This document shows positions 1-11,049 of a DNA stretch of 64,000 nucleotides, in pieces (the stretch's first letter is position 1; the number at the start of each line of letters is the position of its first letter). The notes beneath the pieces are model-generated. The model was given only the letters and a program-made list of their open reading frames with translations, had not been told where the DNA came from and searched no databases. The position numbers and the translations under genes are program-made. Source of the DNA: Paratinospora sagittata (taxonomy: Eukaryota > Streptophyta > Magnoliopsida > Ranunculales > Menispermaceae); contig CM069600.1 in NCBI GenBank assembly GCA_035771175.1, positions 1 through 64,000 on the forward strand, given 5' to 3'.

Positions 1-3000
1 AATTTTTAGCCTAAAAGAGACTTTTGTGTGACTTATATAAGAAATTCATAATTTTTACCCTAAATGGGACTATTGTGTGCTTACATACACAAATTTGTAA
101 TTTTCTCCCAATCGTAGTTTTGTGTTCATACTTCATATAAATAACTTCAACATTTTCACCCCAACTATGACTTTCATGTGCCTATATACATAAATTCCTA
201 ATTTTTAGCCTAATTGGGCTTTCAAGCGCTTGTATAAATGTATTCCAAATTATTGCCCTAAATAGGACTTCCGTGTGCTACTGTGCTTTATATCATAAAA
301 TTATATTTCTAACCTTAAGTAGAACTTTCATGTGCTTATATAAGCGAATTCCTAATTTTTACCAAGAATGGGACTATCGTGTAAAAATATAAGGAAATTC
401 CTAATCTCTACCCAAAATGGGTTTTTTGCGTGCTTATATACATAAATTCATAAATTTTTACCCGTAATGGAAGCATCGTGTGCTTATATAAAACAATTCC
501 TAATTTTTAGCCTAAAATGGACTTTTGTGTGACTTATCTAATAAATTCATAATTTTTACCCTAAATGGGACTATCGTGTGCTTTATACACATATTCGTAA
601 TTTTCTCCCAATCGAAATTTTATGTGTTTATATAAATAACTTCATGATTTTCACCCTAACTATGACTTTCATGTGCATGTATACACAAAGTCCTAATTGT
701 TAGCCAAATTGGGCTTCATGTGCTTAAATAAACGAATTCCAAATTATTACCCTAAATAGGACATTCGTATGCTTAACATAAGAACTGTATATTTTTACCC
801 CAAGTAGGACTTTTGTGTGCTTATATAAGCAAATTCCTAATTTTTACCCCAAAAGGGACTATCGTGTACATATATAAAGAAATACATAAATTTTATCCAA
901 AATTGTACTTTGATGTGCTTATATACATAAATTCATAAACTTTTTTCTGTATTGGGAGCTTCGTGTGCTTTTTAAAAAATTCCTAATTTTTAGCCTAAAA
1001 GAGACTTTTGTGTGACTTAAATAAGAAATTCATAATTTTTACCCCATGTGAGATTTACGTGAGCTTATAAAAAAATTCTTAATTTTCACCATAACTGGAA
1101 CTATTGTGTGCTCATATACACAAATTCGTAATTTTCTTTCAATAAGAGTTTTATCTGTTTATATAAATAACTTCATGTTCACCCCAACTAGGAAATTCAT
1201 GTGTGTATATACACAAATTCCTAATTTTTAGCCTAGTTGGATTTGGGCTTTCATGTGCGTGTATAAATGTATTCCTAATTATTACACTAAATAGGACTAT
1301 TGTGTGCTCTATATAAGAAATTTATATTTTTCAGCCCAAGTGGGACCTTCGTGTGCTTATATAAGCAAATTCCTAAATTTTACCAAAAATTGGACATAGC
1401 GTACATATATATGGAAATTCCTAATTTCTACCTAAAATGGGATTTTCGTGTGCTTATACACATAAATTCATATTTTTACCCATAATGGGAGCATCGTGTG
1501 CTTATAGAAACAAATTCCTAATTTTTAGCTTAAAAGGGACTTTCGTGTGACTTATATAAGAAATATATAATTTTCACTCTAAATGGGATTATCGTCTGCT
1601 TTATACACAAATTCGTAATTTTCTCCCAATGAGAGTTTTACGTGTTTATAAAAATAACTTCATGATTTTCGTCCCAACTAGGACTTTCACGTGCTTAGAT
1701 ACACAAAATCTTAATTTTTAGCCAAACTGGGTTTCATGTGCTTGTATAAACGAATTCCAAATTATTACCCTAAATAGGAGTATAGGACTTTCGTGTGCTT
1801 TACATAAGAAATTTATATATTTTTTATTCCAAGTGGGACTTTCGAGTGCTTATATAAGCAAATTCTTAATTTTTACCCCAAATGGGACATCGTGCACATA
1901 TATAAAGAAATTCATAAATTTTACCCAAAATTGTACTTTCGTGTGCTTATATACATAAATTCATAAACTTTTTTCCGTAACGGGAGCTTTGTGCGCTTTA
2001 AAGAAATTCCTAATTTTCAGCCAAACAGAGACTTTTGTGTGACTTATATAAGAAATTTCATAATTTTCACCACACGTGGGACTTACATGAGCTTATATAA
2101 AAAAATTCTTCATTTTCACCCTAATTGGGGACTCTCGTGTGCTTATATAAACAAATTCCTGAGTTTTAGCCTAAAAGGGACTTTCATGTGACTTATATAA
2201 GAATTCATAATTTTCACCTAAGTGGGACTATCGTGTGCTTATATACACAAATTCGTAATCTTCTTCCAATCGGAGTTTTAGGTGTTTATATAAATAACTT
2301 CATGATTTTCACCCCAACTAGGACATTCATGTGCGTATATACACGAATTCCTAATTTTTAGCCTAATTGGGTTTTCATGTGTTTGTATAAACATATTCCT
2401 AATTATTAACCTATACAGGACTATTGTGTGCTCTATATAAGAAATTTATATTTTTCACCCCAAGTGAGACTTTCGTGTGCTTTATTTTTACCCAAAACGG
2501 GACTATCGTGTACCTATATATAAGGAAATTCCTAATTACTACCCAAAATGGGATTTTCGTATGCTTGTATACAAAAATTCGTAAACTTTTTACCCGTACT
2601 GGGAGCATTGTGTGCTTATATAAACAAATTCCTAACTTTTAGCCTAAAAGGGACTTTCGTGTGACTTATATAAGAAATTCAAGGCGTTGGCTCAGGACGT
2701 GTTGCAGCTTGCTGGAGGTTGAGGGTTCGAGTCGGGTGGTGTCCCAGATTTATTCGTTCCCCTGGGTTTGGCTTTGCAGTGATGGTTGACGTCTCTGGGT
2801 GGGCCTTGGGCTAAGGTTGTGTTGGTGTGGGATTAGTCATCCCAAAGGGGCGTATACCCACATATGGGGTGGGAGGGGTATTGAGTATATAATATTGTTT
2901 CTACTTCAAAAAATATAAGAAATTCATGGACTATCGTGTGCTCACATACACAAATTCGAAATTTTCTCCCAATCGAAGTTATGTGTTTATATAAATAACT

Positions 3001-3066
3001 TCATGATTTTCACCCCAACTAGGACTTTTATGTGTTTATATACACGAATTCCTAATTTTTAGCCTA
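1..3066. repeat. AT-rich higher-order tandem array, block 1
   Basis: Tandem satellite-like DNA with a basic subunit of about 49 bp: a T-rich piece (CCTAATTTTTACCC-like), then a (T)GGGACT piece, then TCGTGTGCTTATATAA, then A-rich DNA. Taking the GTGTGCTTATA-like core as marker, successive subunits sit near 1352, 1399, 1448, 1496, 1546, 1595, 1642, 1690, 1737, 1793 and 1843. Ten distinguishable subunits therefore make one ~490 bp higher-order unit. A variant subunit (CTTCATGATTTTCACCCC) recurs near 632, 1168, 1653 and 2302, so unit length varies (about 485-650) through gain or loss of subunits. The array runs off the left edge. It is interrupted by a SINE at 2682-2912. Short reading frames inside it are by-products of the repeat, not genes. 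Confidence 0.9.
2682..2912 (+). mobile_element. tRNA-derived SINE inserted in the array
   Basis: A 231 bp GC-richer island inside the AT-rich array. It carries a box A-like TTGGCTCAGGACG and a box B-like GGGTTCGAGTC about 30 bp apart near its 5' end, as in RNA polymerase III promoters of tRNA-derived SINEs. It ends in an A-rich stretch (CTTCAAAAA). Both sides carry the same 14 bp, ATATAAGAAATTCA (2668-2681 and 2913-2926), which is array sequence duplicated on insertion. That fixes both ends and the plus orientation. No coding capacity, as expected for a SINE. Confidence 0.85.
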
Positions 3067-4137
3067 AGCTTCTTTATTTGGCATCTTCTACACCATAGTC
3101 TCCAAAGCTTCTTTATTTGGTCACAGCCCTCAAAAACATGCTCAATGGACTCCTCAGCCCTCCTGCAAAGACAACACCATAACGGAGAAAACATGATGTT
3201 AGGGAACTTCTTCTGTAGTATTTTGGCGCAGTTAAGTCTCTTATGAGCAATTAACCATCCTAAGACTTTGACCTTAGAAGGTACATGAGCACTTCATATG
3301 AATTTGGCTGGGAGGAAAGGTGATTGTTGGCCATGAGATGAAATGGTCTTAAGCATGGATTTGGAAGAGAATTCCCCAAGGGTTTCCCCAAGCCAACAAA
3401 TTTTTTCCTCAAAATTTTGGAAATGGCAAGATTCAACGCATTGAAGAAGGTGAGGAATTTCATCTAATGAGCTATTGGGCAGATTCCTAGTTCGATGAAG
3501 GTTCCAATTTAGCACATTGCCATCATTATCTAGGGTTAGGGATGCAAAGGAATTGATTGTTGCATTGTGAAGACCAGACAGGTTGTATAGGTTCGGGAAG
3601 AGATTCTTTAAAGAATCAGTACCACATCATCTATCCTCCCAAAACCTAATATTGTTGCCATTCCCTAGTTTGAATCTTATGAGTGGATTAAAGGGGAAGA
3701 AAGCGGGTACGGGTAGATGGAATGTATGAACTTCCAAGGGCACTTGTAGTTGACTCTAGGTAGAATGTTAGCATCCCTAGCATTCTCATGCAAGCCATGT
3801 CTACTCCTGATTACCCTTACCCATAATGCATCTTTCTCCAGCACAAACCTCCATAGCCATTTCCCTGCTAGAGCCTTGTTCCTATTCACCAGATCACCAA
3901 TACCCACACCACCAAATTTACTATCTTTCTTGACATTTTCCCATTTCACCAAGTGAGAGTCATTTTCTTTGTCTTCATTCTTCCAAAGAAAATTCCTCAT
4001 GATCTTCTCAAAATGATTTGCCACAGACTTTGGCATCTTGAAAGTGGACATATAGTATGTAGGTATAGCTTCCAAAACAGATTTCAAAAGTACCAGTTGA
4101 TCCCCCTTTGTTAGGAAGCTTTTCTTCCATCCATCTA
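3067..4137 (-). mobile_element. L1-type LINE fragment (RT end and zf-RVT region)
   Basis: On the minus strand 4087-3677 reads as the part of a plant L1 ORF2 just after the reverse transcriptase fingers and palm. Visible motifs are LEAIPTYYMS, RNFLWK, GGVGIGDLVNRNKALAGKW and CPWKFIHSIYP, all typical of plant LINEs. Downstream (3677-3067) the zinc-binding region is recognisable but broken by stops. Satellite DNA adjoins both ends. There is no poly-A tail at the 3' (low-coordinate) side and no clear target-site duplication, so this is an internally cut fragment, not a clean 5'-truncated insertion. Confidence 0.8.
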
Positions 4138-4985
4138 CTCCCTAAATAGGACTTTCGTGTGCTTTATATTAAAAATTTTATATTTTTCACCTCAAGTGGG
4201 ACTTTTGTGTGCTTATGTAAGTAAATTCCTAATTTTTACAACAAATGGGACTATCGTGTATATAAAGAAATTCCTACTTTCTACCCGAAATGGAATTTTC
4301 GTGTCTTTATATACATAAATTCATAAATTTTTACCCGTAATGAGAGCTTTGTGTACTTATATAAACAAATTTTTAATTTTTAGCCTAAAAGGGACTTTTG
4401 TGTGACTTATATAAGAAACTCGTAATTTTCACCCCATGAGGGACTTACGTGAGCTTATATAAAAAAATCTTAATTTTCACCCAAAATAGGACTATTGTGT
4501 GCTTATATACACAAATTCATAATTTTCACTTGATCGACGTTTGACGTGTTTATATAAAAACTTCATTATTTTCACCCCAACTAGAACATTCATGTGCTTA
4601 TATACACGAATTCCTAATATTTAGCCTAATTGGGCTTTCATGTGCTCGTATAAACGTATTCCTAATTATTATCGTAAATAGGACTTTCATGTGCTTTTTA
4701 TAAGAAATTTACATTTGTCACCCCCAAGTGGGACTTTCATGTGCTTTTCGTGTGCTTGTATACATAAATTCGTAAATTTTTACCCGTAATGGGAGCTTCA
4801 TGTGCTTACATAAAAAAACATTCCAATTTTTGGCCAAAAAGGACTTTTGTGAGACTTATATAAGAAATTCATAATTTTCACCCCATGTGGAACTTATGTG
4901 AGTTTATATAAAAACATTCTTAATTTTCACACAAACTGGGACTATCGTGTGCTTATATATACATAACTTCATGTTTTTATATACA
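4138..4985. repeat. AT-rich higher-order tandem array, block 2
   Basis: Continuation of the ~49 bp subunit array, recognisable by repeated TTTCGTGTGCTTATATA-like cores and CCTAATTTTTAGCC pieces. It ends where a CAAGG-family transposon copy begins. The match in subunit types on both sides of the LINE fragment at 3067-4137 indicates one originally continuous array. Confidence 0.85.
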
Positions 4986-5729
4986 CTAATATAAATAGAC
5001 ACTTTTAATACATAAAAATATCAATAAGCGACCTAACAAAATCAATCTTGTTAAGTGAGTTGATGAATTTGAATGACGGCTTTTAGTCTTAATTTGTTTT
5101 CTTTATTTTGATATTTAATTTTGTGGTGGCTTGCTTCTCGACCATATACTTTACTAGTTTGAATTCTATCATGCTTAATTTATTAGTTTATTATTTGAAT
5201 GTGTTGTTTATTAATCTTGTTTCATAAGAGTTAACTAAAAAAAAATGACTTTAGGAAATCTTTTAATTTATTTTTAAGTTTTTATCTTATTTCGACTTTA
5301 ACTATTTATTTATTTTGCTTCGTTTCTTTTTTTTTTTTGGTAAAGCATATCCCATAAACTACATAATTTGTTAACTTGTTAAATTCTTTTTTAAAATTTA
5401 TATTGCTATGTTGGTTGATGAAGTTGAAAATAATACATAATTATTAGTGTTTTTTTTTTTTGTTTTTTATTGATGAAGTAACATCTTTTTTACTTCTCTG
5501 TCTAATTTCATCGAATTTTGTGGAATTTTATCGAATTTTTGCATTTTTTTTATTGAAAAACTAAACTTTTGTCGAAGTTTATCGAATTTCGTCGAAGTTG
5601 TCGAAGTTTATCGAATTATTTAGCGAATTTTTGCATTTTTTATTTTACATCCCACTTTTCGCTTCGATGGTAAAAAAACCGAAAAAATTCGGCTAATTTC
5701 GCCGAAATTCGGTTAATTTTTAGTCCTTG
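4986..5729 (+). mobile_element. CAAGG-ended non-autonomous DNA transposon, copy 1 (5' truncated)
   Basis: Nearly the same sequence as 31717-32466 and, inverted, 6527-7240. All three share the start ACTAATATAAATAGACAC, a central AT-rich body and a right end with many TCGAATTT and TCGAAGTT subterminal repeats, finishing TTTTTAGTCCTTG. Compared with the complete copy at 31543-32466, the first ~175 bp are missing here and array DNA abuts directly. No open frame of note, so it depends on enzymes from elsewhere. Terminal CAAGG plus 8 bp duplications at the complete copy suggest the hAT superfamily. Confidence 0.75.
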
Positions 5730-5740
5730 CTTTCATGTGC

Positions 5741-7722
5741 TAAGTCGTCATGGAGTTCAACGAAATTCTAGATATGCTAGTGTGTCTTCCAAAGCCACCT
5801 ATCGTAGCCCTTGGAAGTTCATCCATTCCCTTTATCCGATTTTCTCTAACCTAACTAGGCTCACAGTGGGTGATGGAACCAATTTTAAATTCTGAGAGGA
5901 TACTTGGTGTGGTACAACCAAGTTTTGTGAATTATTTCCAAATATTTATAGGCTATCATCCAGACCTAATCATCATATTTGTGACTTTTTGGTTCCTATG
6001 GAGGGCAGTGAAGGAGGTAGGCCTTTTTGATGTCTCCACCTTAGAAGGGATCCCTCTGAAAGAGAATGTGTAGAAGCCTCATTCCTCCTCGAGATTCTTG
6101 AGGGAGTTCAGCTATCTAATGAGAGTGATAGAGTGTCTTGGCATTTGGAATCATCAAGGGAGCTTCTAAATCTTTCCTTCATCACCTTTGTTCTTCCCAT
6201 AACTTTAGCCTGTCTCTAGCCCATTTCCCTCATGATTTCATCTGGAAAGCTCATGTTACTTCAAAAGTCAAATTTCTAGGATGGACTATTGCTCATGATA
6301 GGTTAAATTGTGCAGATATACTCTAAAGTCGTTTCAAGAATTGGGCTCTTTCTTCGAATTGGTGTTGCTTGTGTAGGGCTAATGGGAAAACAAGTCAACA
6401 TATTTTTGTTGACGGTGAGTTCTCTAAAGGTGTGTGGAAGAGATGAGAAGCCTTTCTTCAGTGGGTGAGGCTTTCCAAGAACTCTAATGTGTGGACCTTT
6501 CCTGAAGAATCTGTCTTGCCGAGATGCATGGTTCAAAAATTCCCTGAAATTTGGCGAACTTCCACGAATTTTTTTCATTTTTTTACCATCGAAGTGCGAA
6601 GTGGATGTAAAATAAAAAATACAAAAATTCGACACAATTTGATAAAATTCGACACAATTTGATAAAATTCGACATAATTTGATAAAATTCAACAAAATTC
6701 GATGAAATTTGACAGAGAAGTAAAACAATATTATTTCATCAATAGAAAACAAAAAAATACCAATAATTATGTATTATTTTCAACATCATCAACCAACATA
6801 GCAATATAAATTTTAATAAATAATTTAACAAGCTAACAATTACATAGTTTATGGGATATGTTTTACCAAAAAGAGAAAAAAAGAAGCAAAAAGATAATTA
6901 AATAATTAAATAAAGTTGAAATATGATAAAAAAACTTAAAAATAAATTAAAAGAGTTCTCAAAGCGATCTTCTTTTAGTTAACTCTTTTAAAACAAGATT
7001 TAAAAACAATACATTTAAATAATAAACTAATAAATTAAGCATGGTAGAATTCAAACTAGCAAAGTATATGGTCGAGAAGCAAGCCACCACAAAATTAAAT
7101 ATTAAAACAAAGAAAAGAAATTATTAAGACCAAAAGCCACCATTTCAAATTCATCAACCCACTTAATAAGATTGATTTTGTTAGGTCACTTATTGATATT
7201 TTTATGTATTAAAAGTGTCTATTTATATTAGTTTTTAGTTTATACTACAATAAATCTAGATTTTTAAGCATATGTGCAAAAAATCTCTAAACTTCTCTAA
7301 TGTAGCGAATTTTTACAAAAATTCTCCATGTCGAATTAAACTTTTCCAAATTAATTCCAATTTTCAAGTGACCGAAGTCAAGTGGAAATCGAATTTTTGA
7401 TCCTTGCCAGGATGACATAGAGATTATTGGCGTGTCGTTGTCTTTGCAATAATCTGGTCTATATGGAAAGAATGAAACTGTCGCATTTTTGAAGACTAAG
7501 AGAAGGAAATGGGGGTTGTTTGAGAAAATTCCGTTTTCTTGGCTTCTCATTGGGTTAGTGCTAGTATGTTAGCAAGGGGCTTTTCCTTACGAGAGTGGTT
7601 GAGGGGATGAAAACCAATTTTGGAAAGTTTTGATTTATAATACGGGACTTCGGTCAGTGTGTATATTTTTGTATAGCACTTATAGTCAATACAATACAAA
7701 TTTTGTTTCTTGTCAAAAAATA
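5741..7722 (+). mobile_element. 5'-truncated L1-type LINE, split by a DNA transposon
   Basis: Plus-strand reading from 5741 gives the C-terminal part of a plant L1 ORF2, with stops and shifts: ATYRSPWKFIHSLYP-like residues, then zf-RVT residues (WKAHVTSKVKFLGWTIAHD) and a C-terminal REWLRG-like end near 7600. The 3' end is ATACAAATTTTGTTTCTTGTCAAAAAATAA near 7700-7722, after which array DNA resumes. A CAAGG-family element (6527-7407) interrupts it. It belongs to the same LINE subfamily as 9542-11049, with nearly matching residues over the whole shared part. A 6 bp ATGTGC on both sides may be the target duplication, but this is also array sequence. Confidence 0.82.
6527..7407 (-). mobile_element. 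CAAGG-ended non-autonomous DNA transposon, copy 2 (inverted)
   Basis: Inverted relative to the copies at 4986 and 31543, inserted in the LINE at 5741-7722. Left end CATGGTTCAAAAATTC matches the complement of the family right end with a few changes. Right end is GATCCTTG. Flanking 8-mers CCGAGATG (6519-6526) and CCAGGATG (7408-7415) look like a target-site duplication with two differences, in keeping with an old insertion. No coding sequence. Confidence 0.75.
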
Positions 7723-9541
7723 AATGTGCATATATACACAAATTCCTAATTTTTACCCTAATTAGGCTTTCAAGTGCTTGTATAAATGTATTCTTAATTA
7801 TTACCCTAAATAGCACACCTCAAGTGGGACTTTCATGTGCTTGTATAAGCAAATTCCTCATTTTTAACCGAAACGGGACTTTTGTGTACATATATATAAG
7901 GAAATTCCTAATTACTACCCAAAATGATATTTTCGTGTACTTATATAAATAAATTCGTAAACTTTTACCCGTAAAGGGAGCATCGTGTGCTTATATAAAC
8001 AAATTCCTGAGTTTTAGCCTAAAAGGGACTTTCATGTGACTTATATAAGAAATTCATAATTTTCACCCTAATTGGGACTATCGTGTGTTGTATACACAGA
8101 TTCGTAATTTTCTCCTAATCAGAGTTTTATGTGTTTATATAAATGACTTCATGATTATAAACCCAACTAGGACATTCATGTGCTTATATACAGAAAAGTC
8201 CTAATTTTTAGCCAAATTGGGCTTCATGTGCCTGTATGAACGAATTCCAAATTATTACCCTAAATAGGACTTTCGTGTGCTTTATATAAGAAATTTATAT
8301 TTTTTGCCCCAAGTGGGACTTTCGTGTGCTTATATAAGCAAATTCCTAATTTTTACCTCAAATGGGACTACATATATAAAGAAATTCATAAATTCTACCC
8401 GAAATTGCACTTTCATGTGCATAAATACATAAATTCGTAAAAAAAATTCAGTAATGGGAGCTTCATGTGCGTTTAAAAAAAATTGCTACTTTTTAGCTTA
8501 AAATGGACTTCCGTGTGACTTGCATAAGAAATTCACAACTTTCACCCCATGTGGGACTTACGCGAGCTTATATAAAAAAATTATTAATTTTCACCCTAAC
8601 TAGGACTATCGTGTGCTTACATACACAAATTCGTAATTTTCTTCCAATCGGAGTTTTATGTGTTTATATAAATAACTTCATGATTTTTACCCCAACTAGA
8701 CATTCATGTGCGAATATACACAAATTCCTAATTTTTAGCCTAATTGGGCATTCATGTGCTTTTATAAACGTATTCCCAATAATTAACTTAAATAGGACTA
8801 TCGTGTGCTCTATATAAGAAATTTATATTTTTCATCCCAAGTGAGACTTTCGTGTGCTTATATACATAAATTTGTAATTTTTACCCGAAATGAGAGCTTT
8901 GTGTGCTTATATAAACAAATTCCTAATTTTTAACCAAAAAGAAACTTTTGTGAGACTTATATAATAAATTCATAATTTTCACCCTAAATGGGACTGTCGT
9001 GTGCTTACATACACAAATTCCTAATAGGACTTTCGTGTGCTTCATCTAAGAAATTTATATTTTTTACCCCAAGTGGGACTTTCGTGTGCTTCTAAAACCT
9101 AAGTTTTACTTAAAATGGGACTATCGTGTACATATATAAAGAAATTCATAAATTTTACCCAAAATTGTACTTTTGTATGCTTATATACATAAATTACGAG
9201 TGCTTATCTACATAAATTCGTAAATTTTTACCCCAAATGGGAGGTTTGGGTGCTTATATAAATAATTTTCGAATTTTTAGCATAAAAGGGACTTTCGTGT
9301 GACTTTTTTTACCTATGATGGGAGCCTCGTTATAAACAAATTCCTAATTTTTATCCTAAAAGAAACTTTCGTGTGACTTATATAAGAAATTCAAAATTTT
9401 GACCCTAAATGGGACCTATCGTGTGCTTATAAACACAGATTCATGATTTTCTCCCAATCGAAGTTTTATGTGATTAGATAAATAACTTCATGATTTTCAC
9501 CCCAACTAGGACTCTTATGTGCTTATATACACAAATTTCTA
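7723..9541. repeat. AT-rich higher-order tandem array, block 3
   Basis: The same ~49 bp subunits resume directly after the LINE tail. Cores such as TTTCGTGTGCTTATATAAGC recur every 47-51 bp. The CTTCATGATT subunit recurs near 8145 and 8674, a spacing of about 529 bp, giving the higher-order period here. Some subunits are shortened or missing (around 9020-9110 and 9300-9340). Confidence 0.88.
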
Positions 9542-11049
9542 TTTTTATTTTGACAAGAAAAGAAAACTGTATTTAATTAACTATGGTGAAAAACTATACA
9601 TGGATATACACCCGGGATATGACCTGAAGTTAAAGATCAAAACTCTGTAAAATAAGTTGCCAACCTCTCAACCACTCCCCCAAGGGAAAACTCCTAGCTA
9701 ACTTATTGGCACTAACCCCAAGAGAAGCCAAGAAAAGGAAATTTTCCCAAACAGCCCCTGAATCCCTTTCATGATCATAAAAAATGCGACAATTCTTTTC
9801 TTTCCAAATAGACCAAACAACTGCAAATACGACCACCCGCCAATAATTCCTAAAACGCCTTGACACAATTGAATCATCATGAAAGATCCAATGTGCAGGG
9901 TTGATGGAGAGAGACCCCCATTGAAGGAAGGCTTCCCATCTCTTCCAGACCATTTTAGAAAAGTCACAATCAACAAAAAGATGTTGACGAGATTCCCCCT
10001 TAACTTTACATAAACAGCACCAATTTGGAGATAGAGTCCAATTCTTGAACCGTTGTTGCAGAATATCCGCACAATTTAACCTATCATGAGCAATAGTCCA
10101 TCCCAAAAATTTGGCTTTTGAAGTAACATGAGCTTTCCAAATAAAGTTGGGAGGGAACAAAATATGGGAAGAGGAGGTAGAGGAAGAACACAAATGATGA
10201 AGGAAGGATTTAGAAGAAAACTCTCCCAAAGATTCCAAGGGCCAGTGAACTCTATTACTCACATCTGACAAGTGAACTCCCTCAAGGATCTCAAGGAGGG
10301 AGGATGCATCTGAACGCACACTCTCAGAGGTTTCCCTTCTAAGATGGAAACACCAAGAGGGAATATCACCATTACCCCCCTCCTGAAGAACCAAGAAATC
10401 ACAAATTGGATGGTAATGTTTGGAAGAAAGCCTATAAATATTTGGAAATAAGTCACAGAATTTAGATGTATCATACCAAGAATCTTCCCAAAATTTGAAG
10501 GAGGAACCGTCACCCACTTTGAGTCTCACTAATGAAGAGAAGATTGGGTAAAGGGAATGAATGAATTTCCAAGGGCTGCGATATGTAGCAGTGGAAGACA
10601 CACTAGCATCTCTTGAGTTCCGTCGAGTACCATGACGGCTCGACACAACAGTAGCCCACAGGGAGTTTTTTTCTTTAAGGAACCGCCATAGCCATTTCCC
10701 CCGCCAAAGTTTTGTTTCTTAACACCAAGTTCCCAATCCCCAACCCTCCCTGATCAATCCGTCTAGTCACCAGACCCCACTTCACCAAGCTTCCATCTCT
10801 AATTTTGTCATCTCCCTTCCATAGAAAGATCCTCATCATCCTCTCAATCCTCCAAGCCACCAAGTTCGGAATCTTGAACATAGAAAGGAAATAAGTAGGT
10901 AATGCTTTCAGAACACTTTTAATAAGGGCTAACCTTCCACCTTTAGATTAGAAACTTCTACGCCAACCGTCTAATCTTCTCGAAATAGTGTTGATAACTG
11001 GCTCCCAAAATGATTTAGATAACGGGTTTCCCCCAAGTGGTAATCCGAG
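9542..11049 (-). mobile_element. 5'-truncated L1-type LINE with 11 bp target duplication
   Basis: A clean 1.5 kb insertion in the array. The 11 bp ACAAATTTCTA stands at 9531-9541 and again at 11050-11060, and the low-coordinate side begins with a T-rich stretch (the complement of the poly-A tail). On the minus strand 10646-9630 is one open frame of 338 residues. It holds the post-RT region (ATYRSPWKFIHSLYP) and the zf-RVT domain with CCLCKVKGESRQHLFVDC as zinc ligands, ending in LGEWLRGW. The RT end (10881-10675) is in another frame. The long open zf-RVT frame suggests a fairly recent insertion. The polymerase palm and endonuclease are missing, so it cannot move by itself. Confidence 0.9.

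Noticed and set aside
1300..2642. Several 60-100 codon open frames in the array (also at 7547-8817, 11369-12628)
   Set aside because: They are translations of the ~49 bp tandem subunits in shifting frames, with no start context, no conserved domain and the same frames on both strands.
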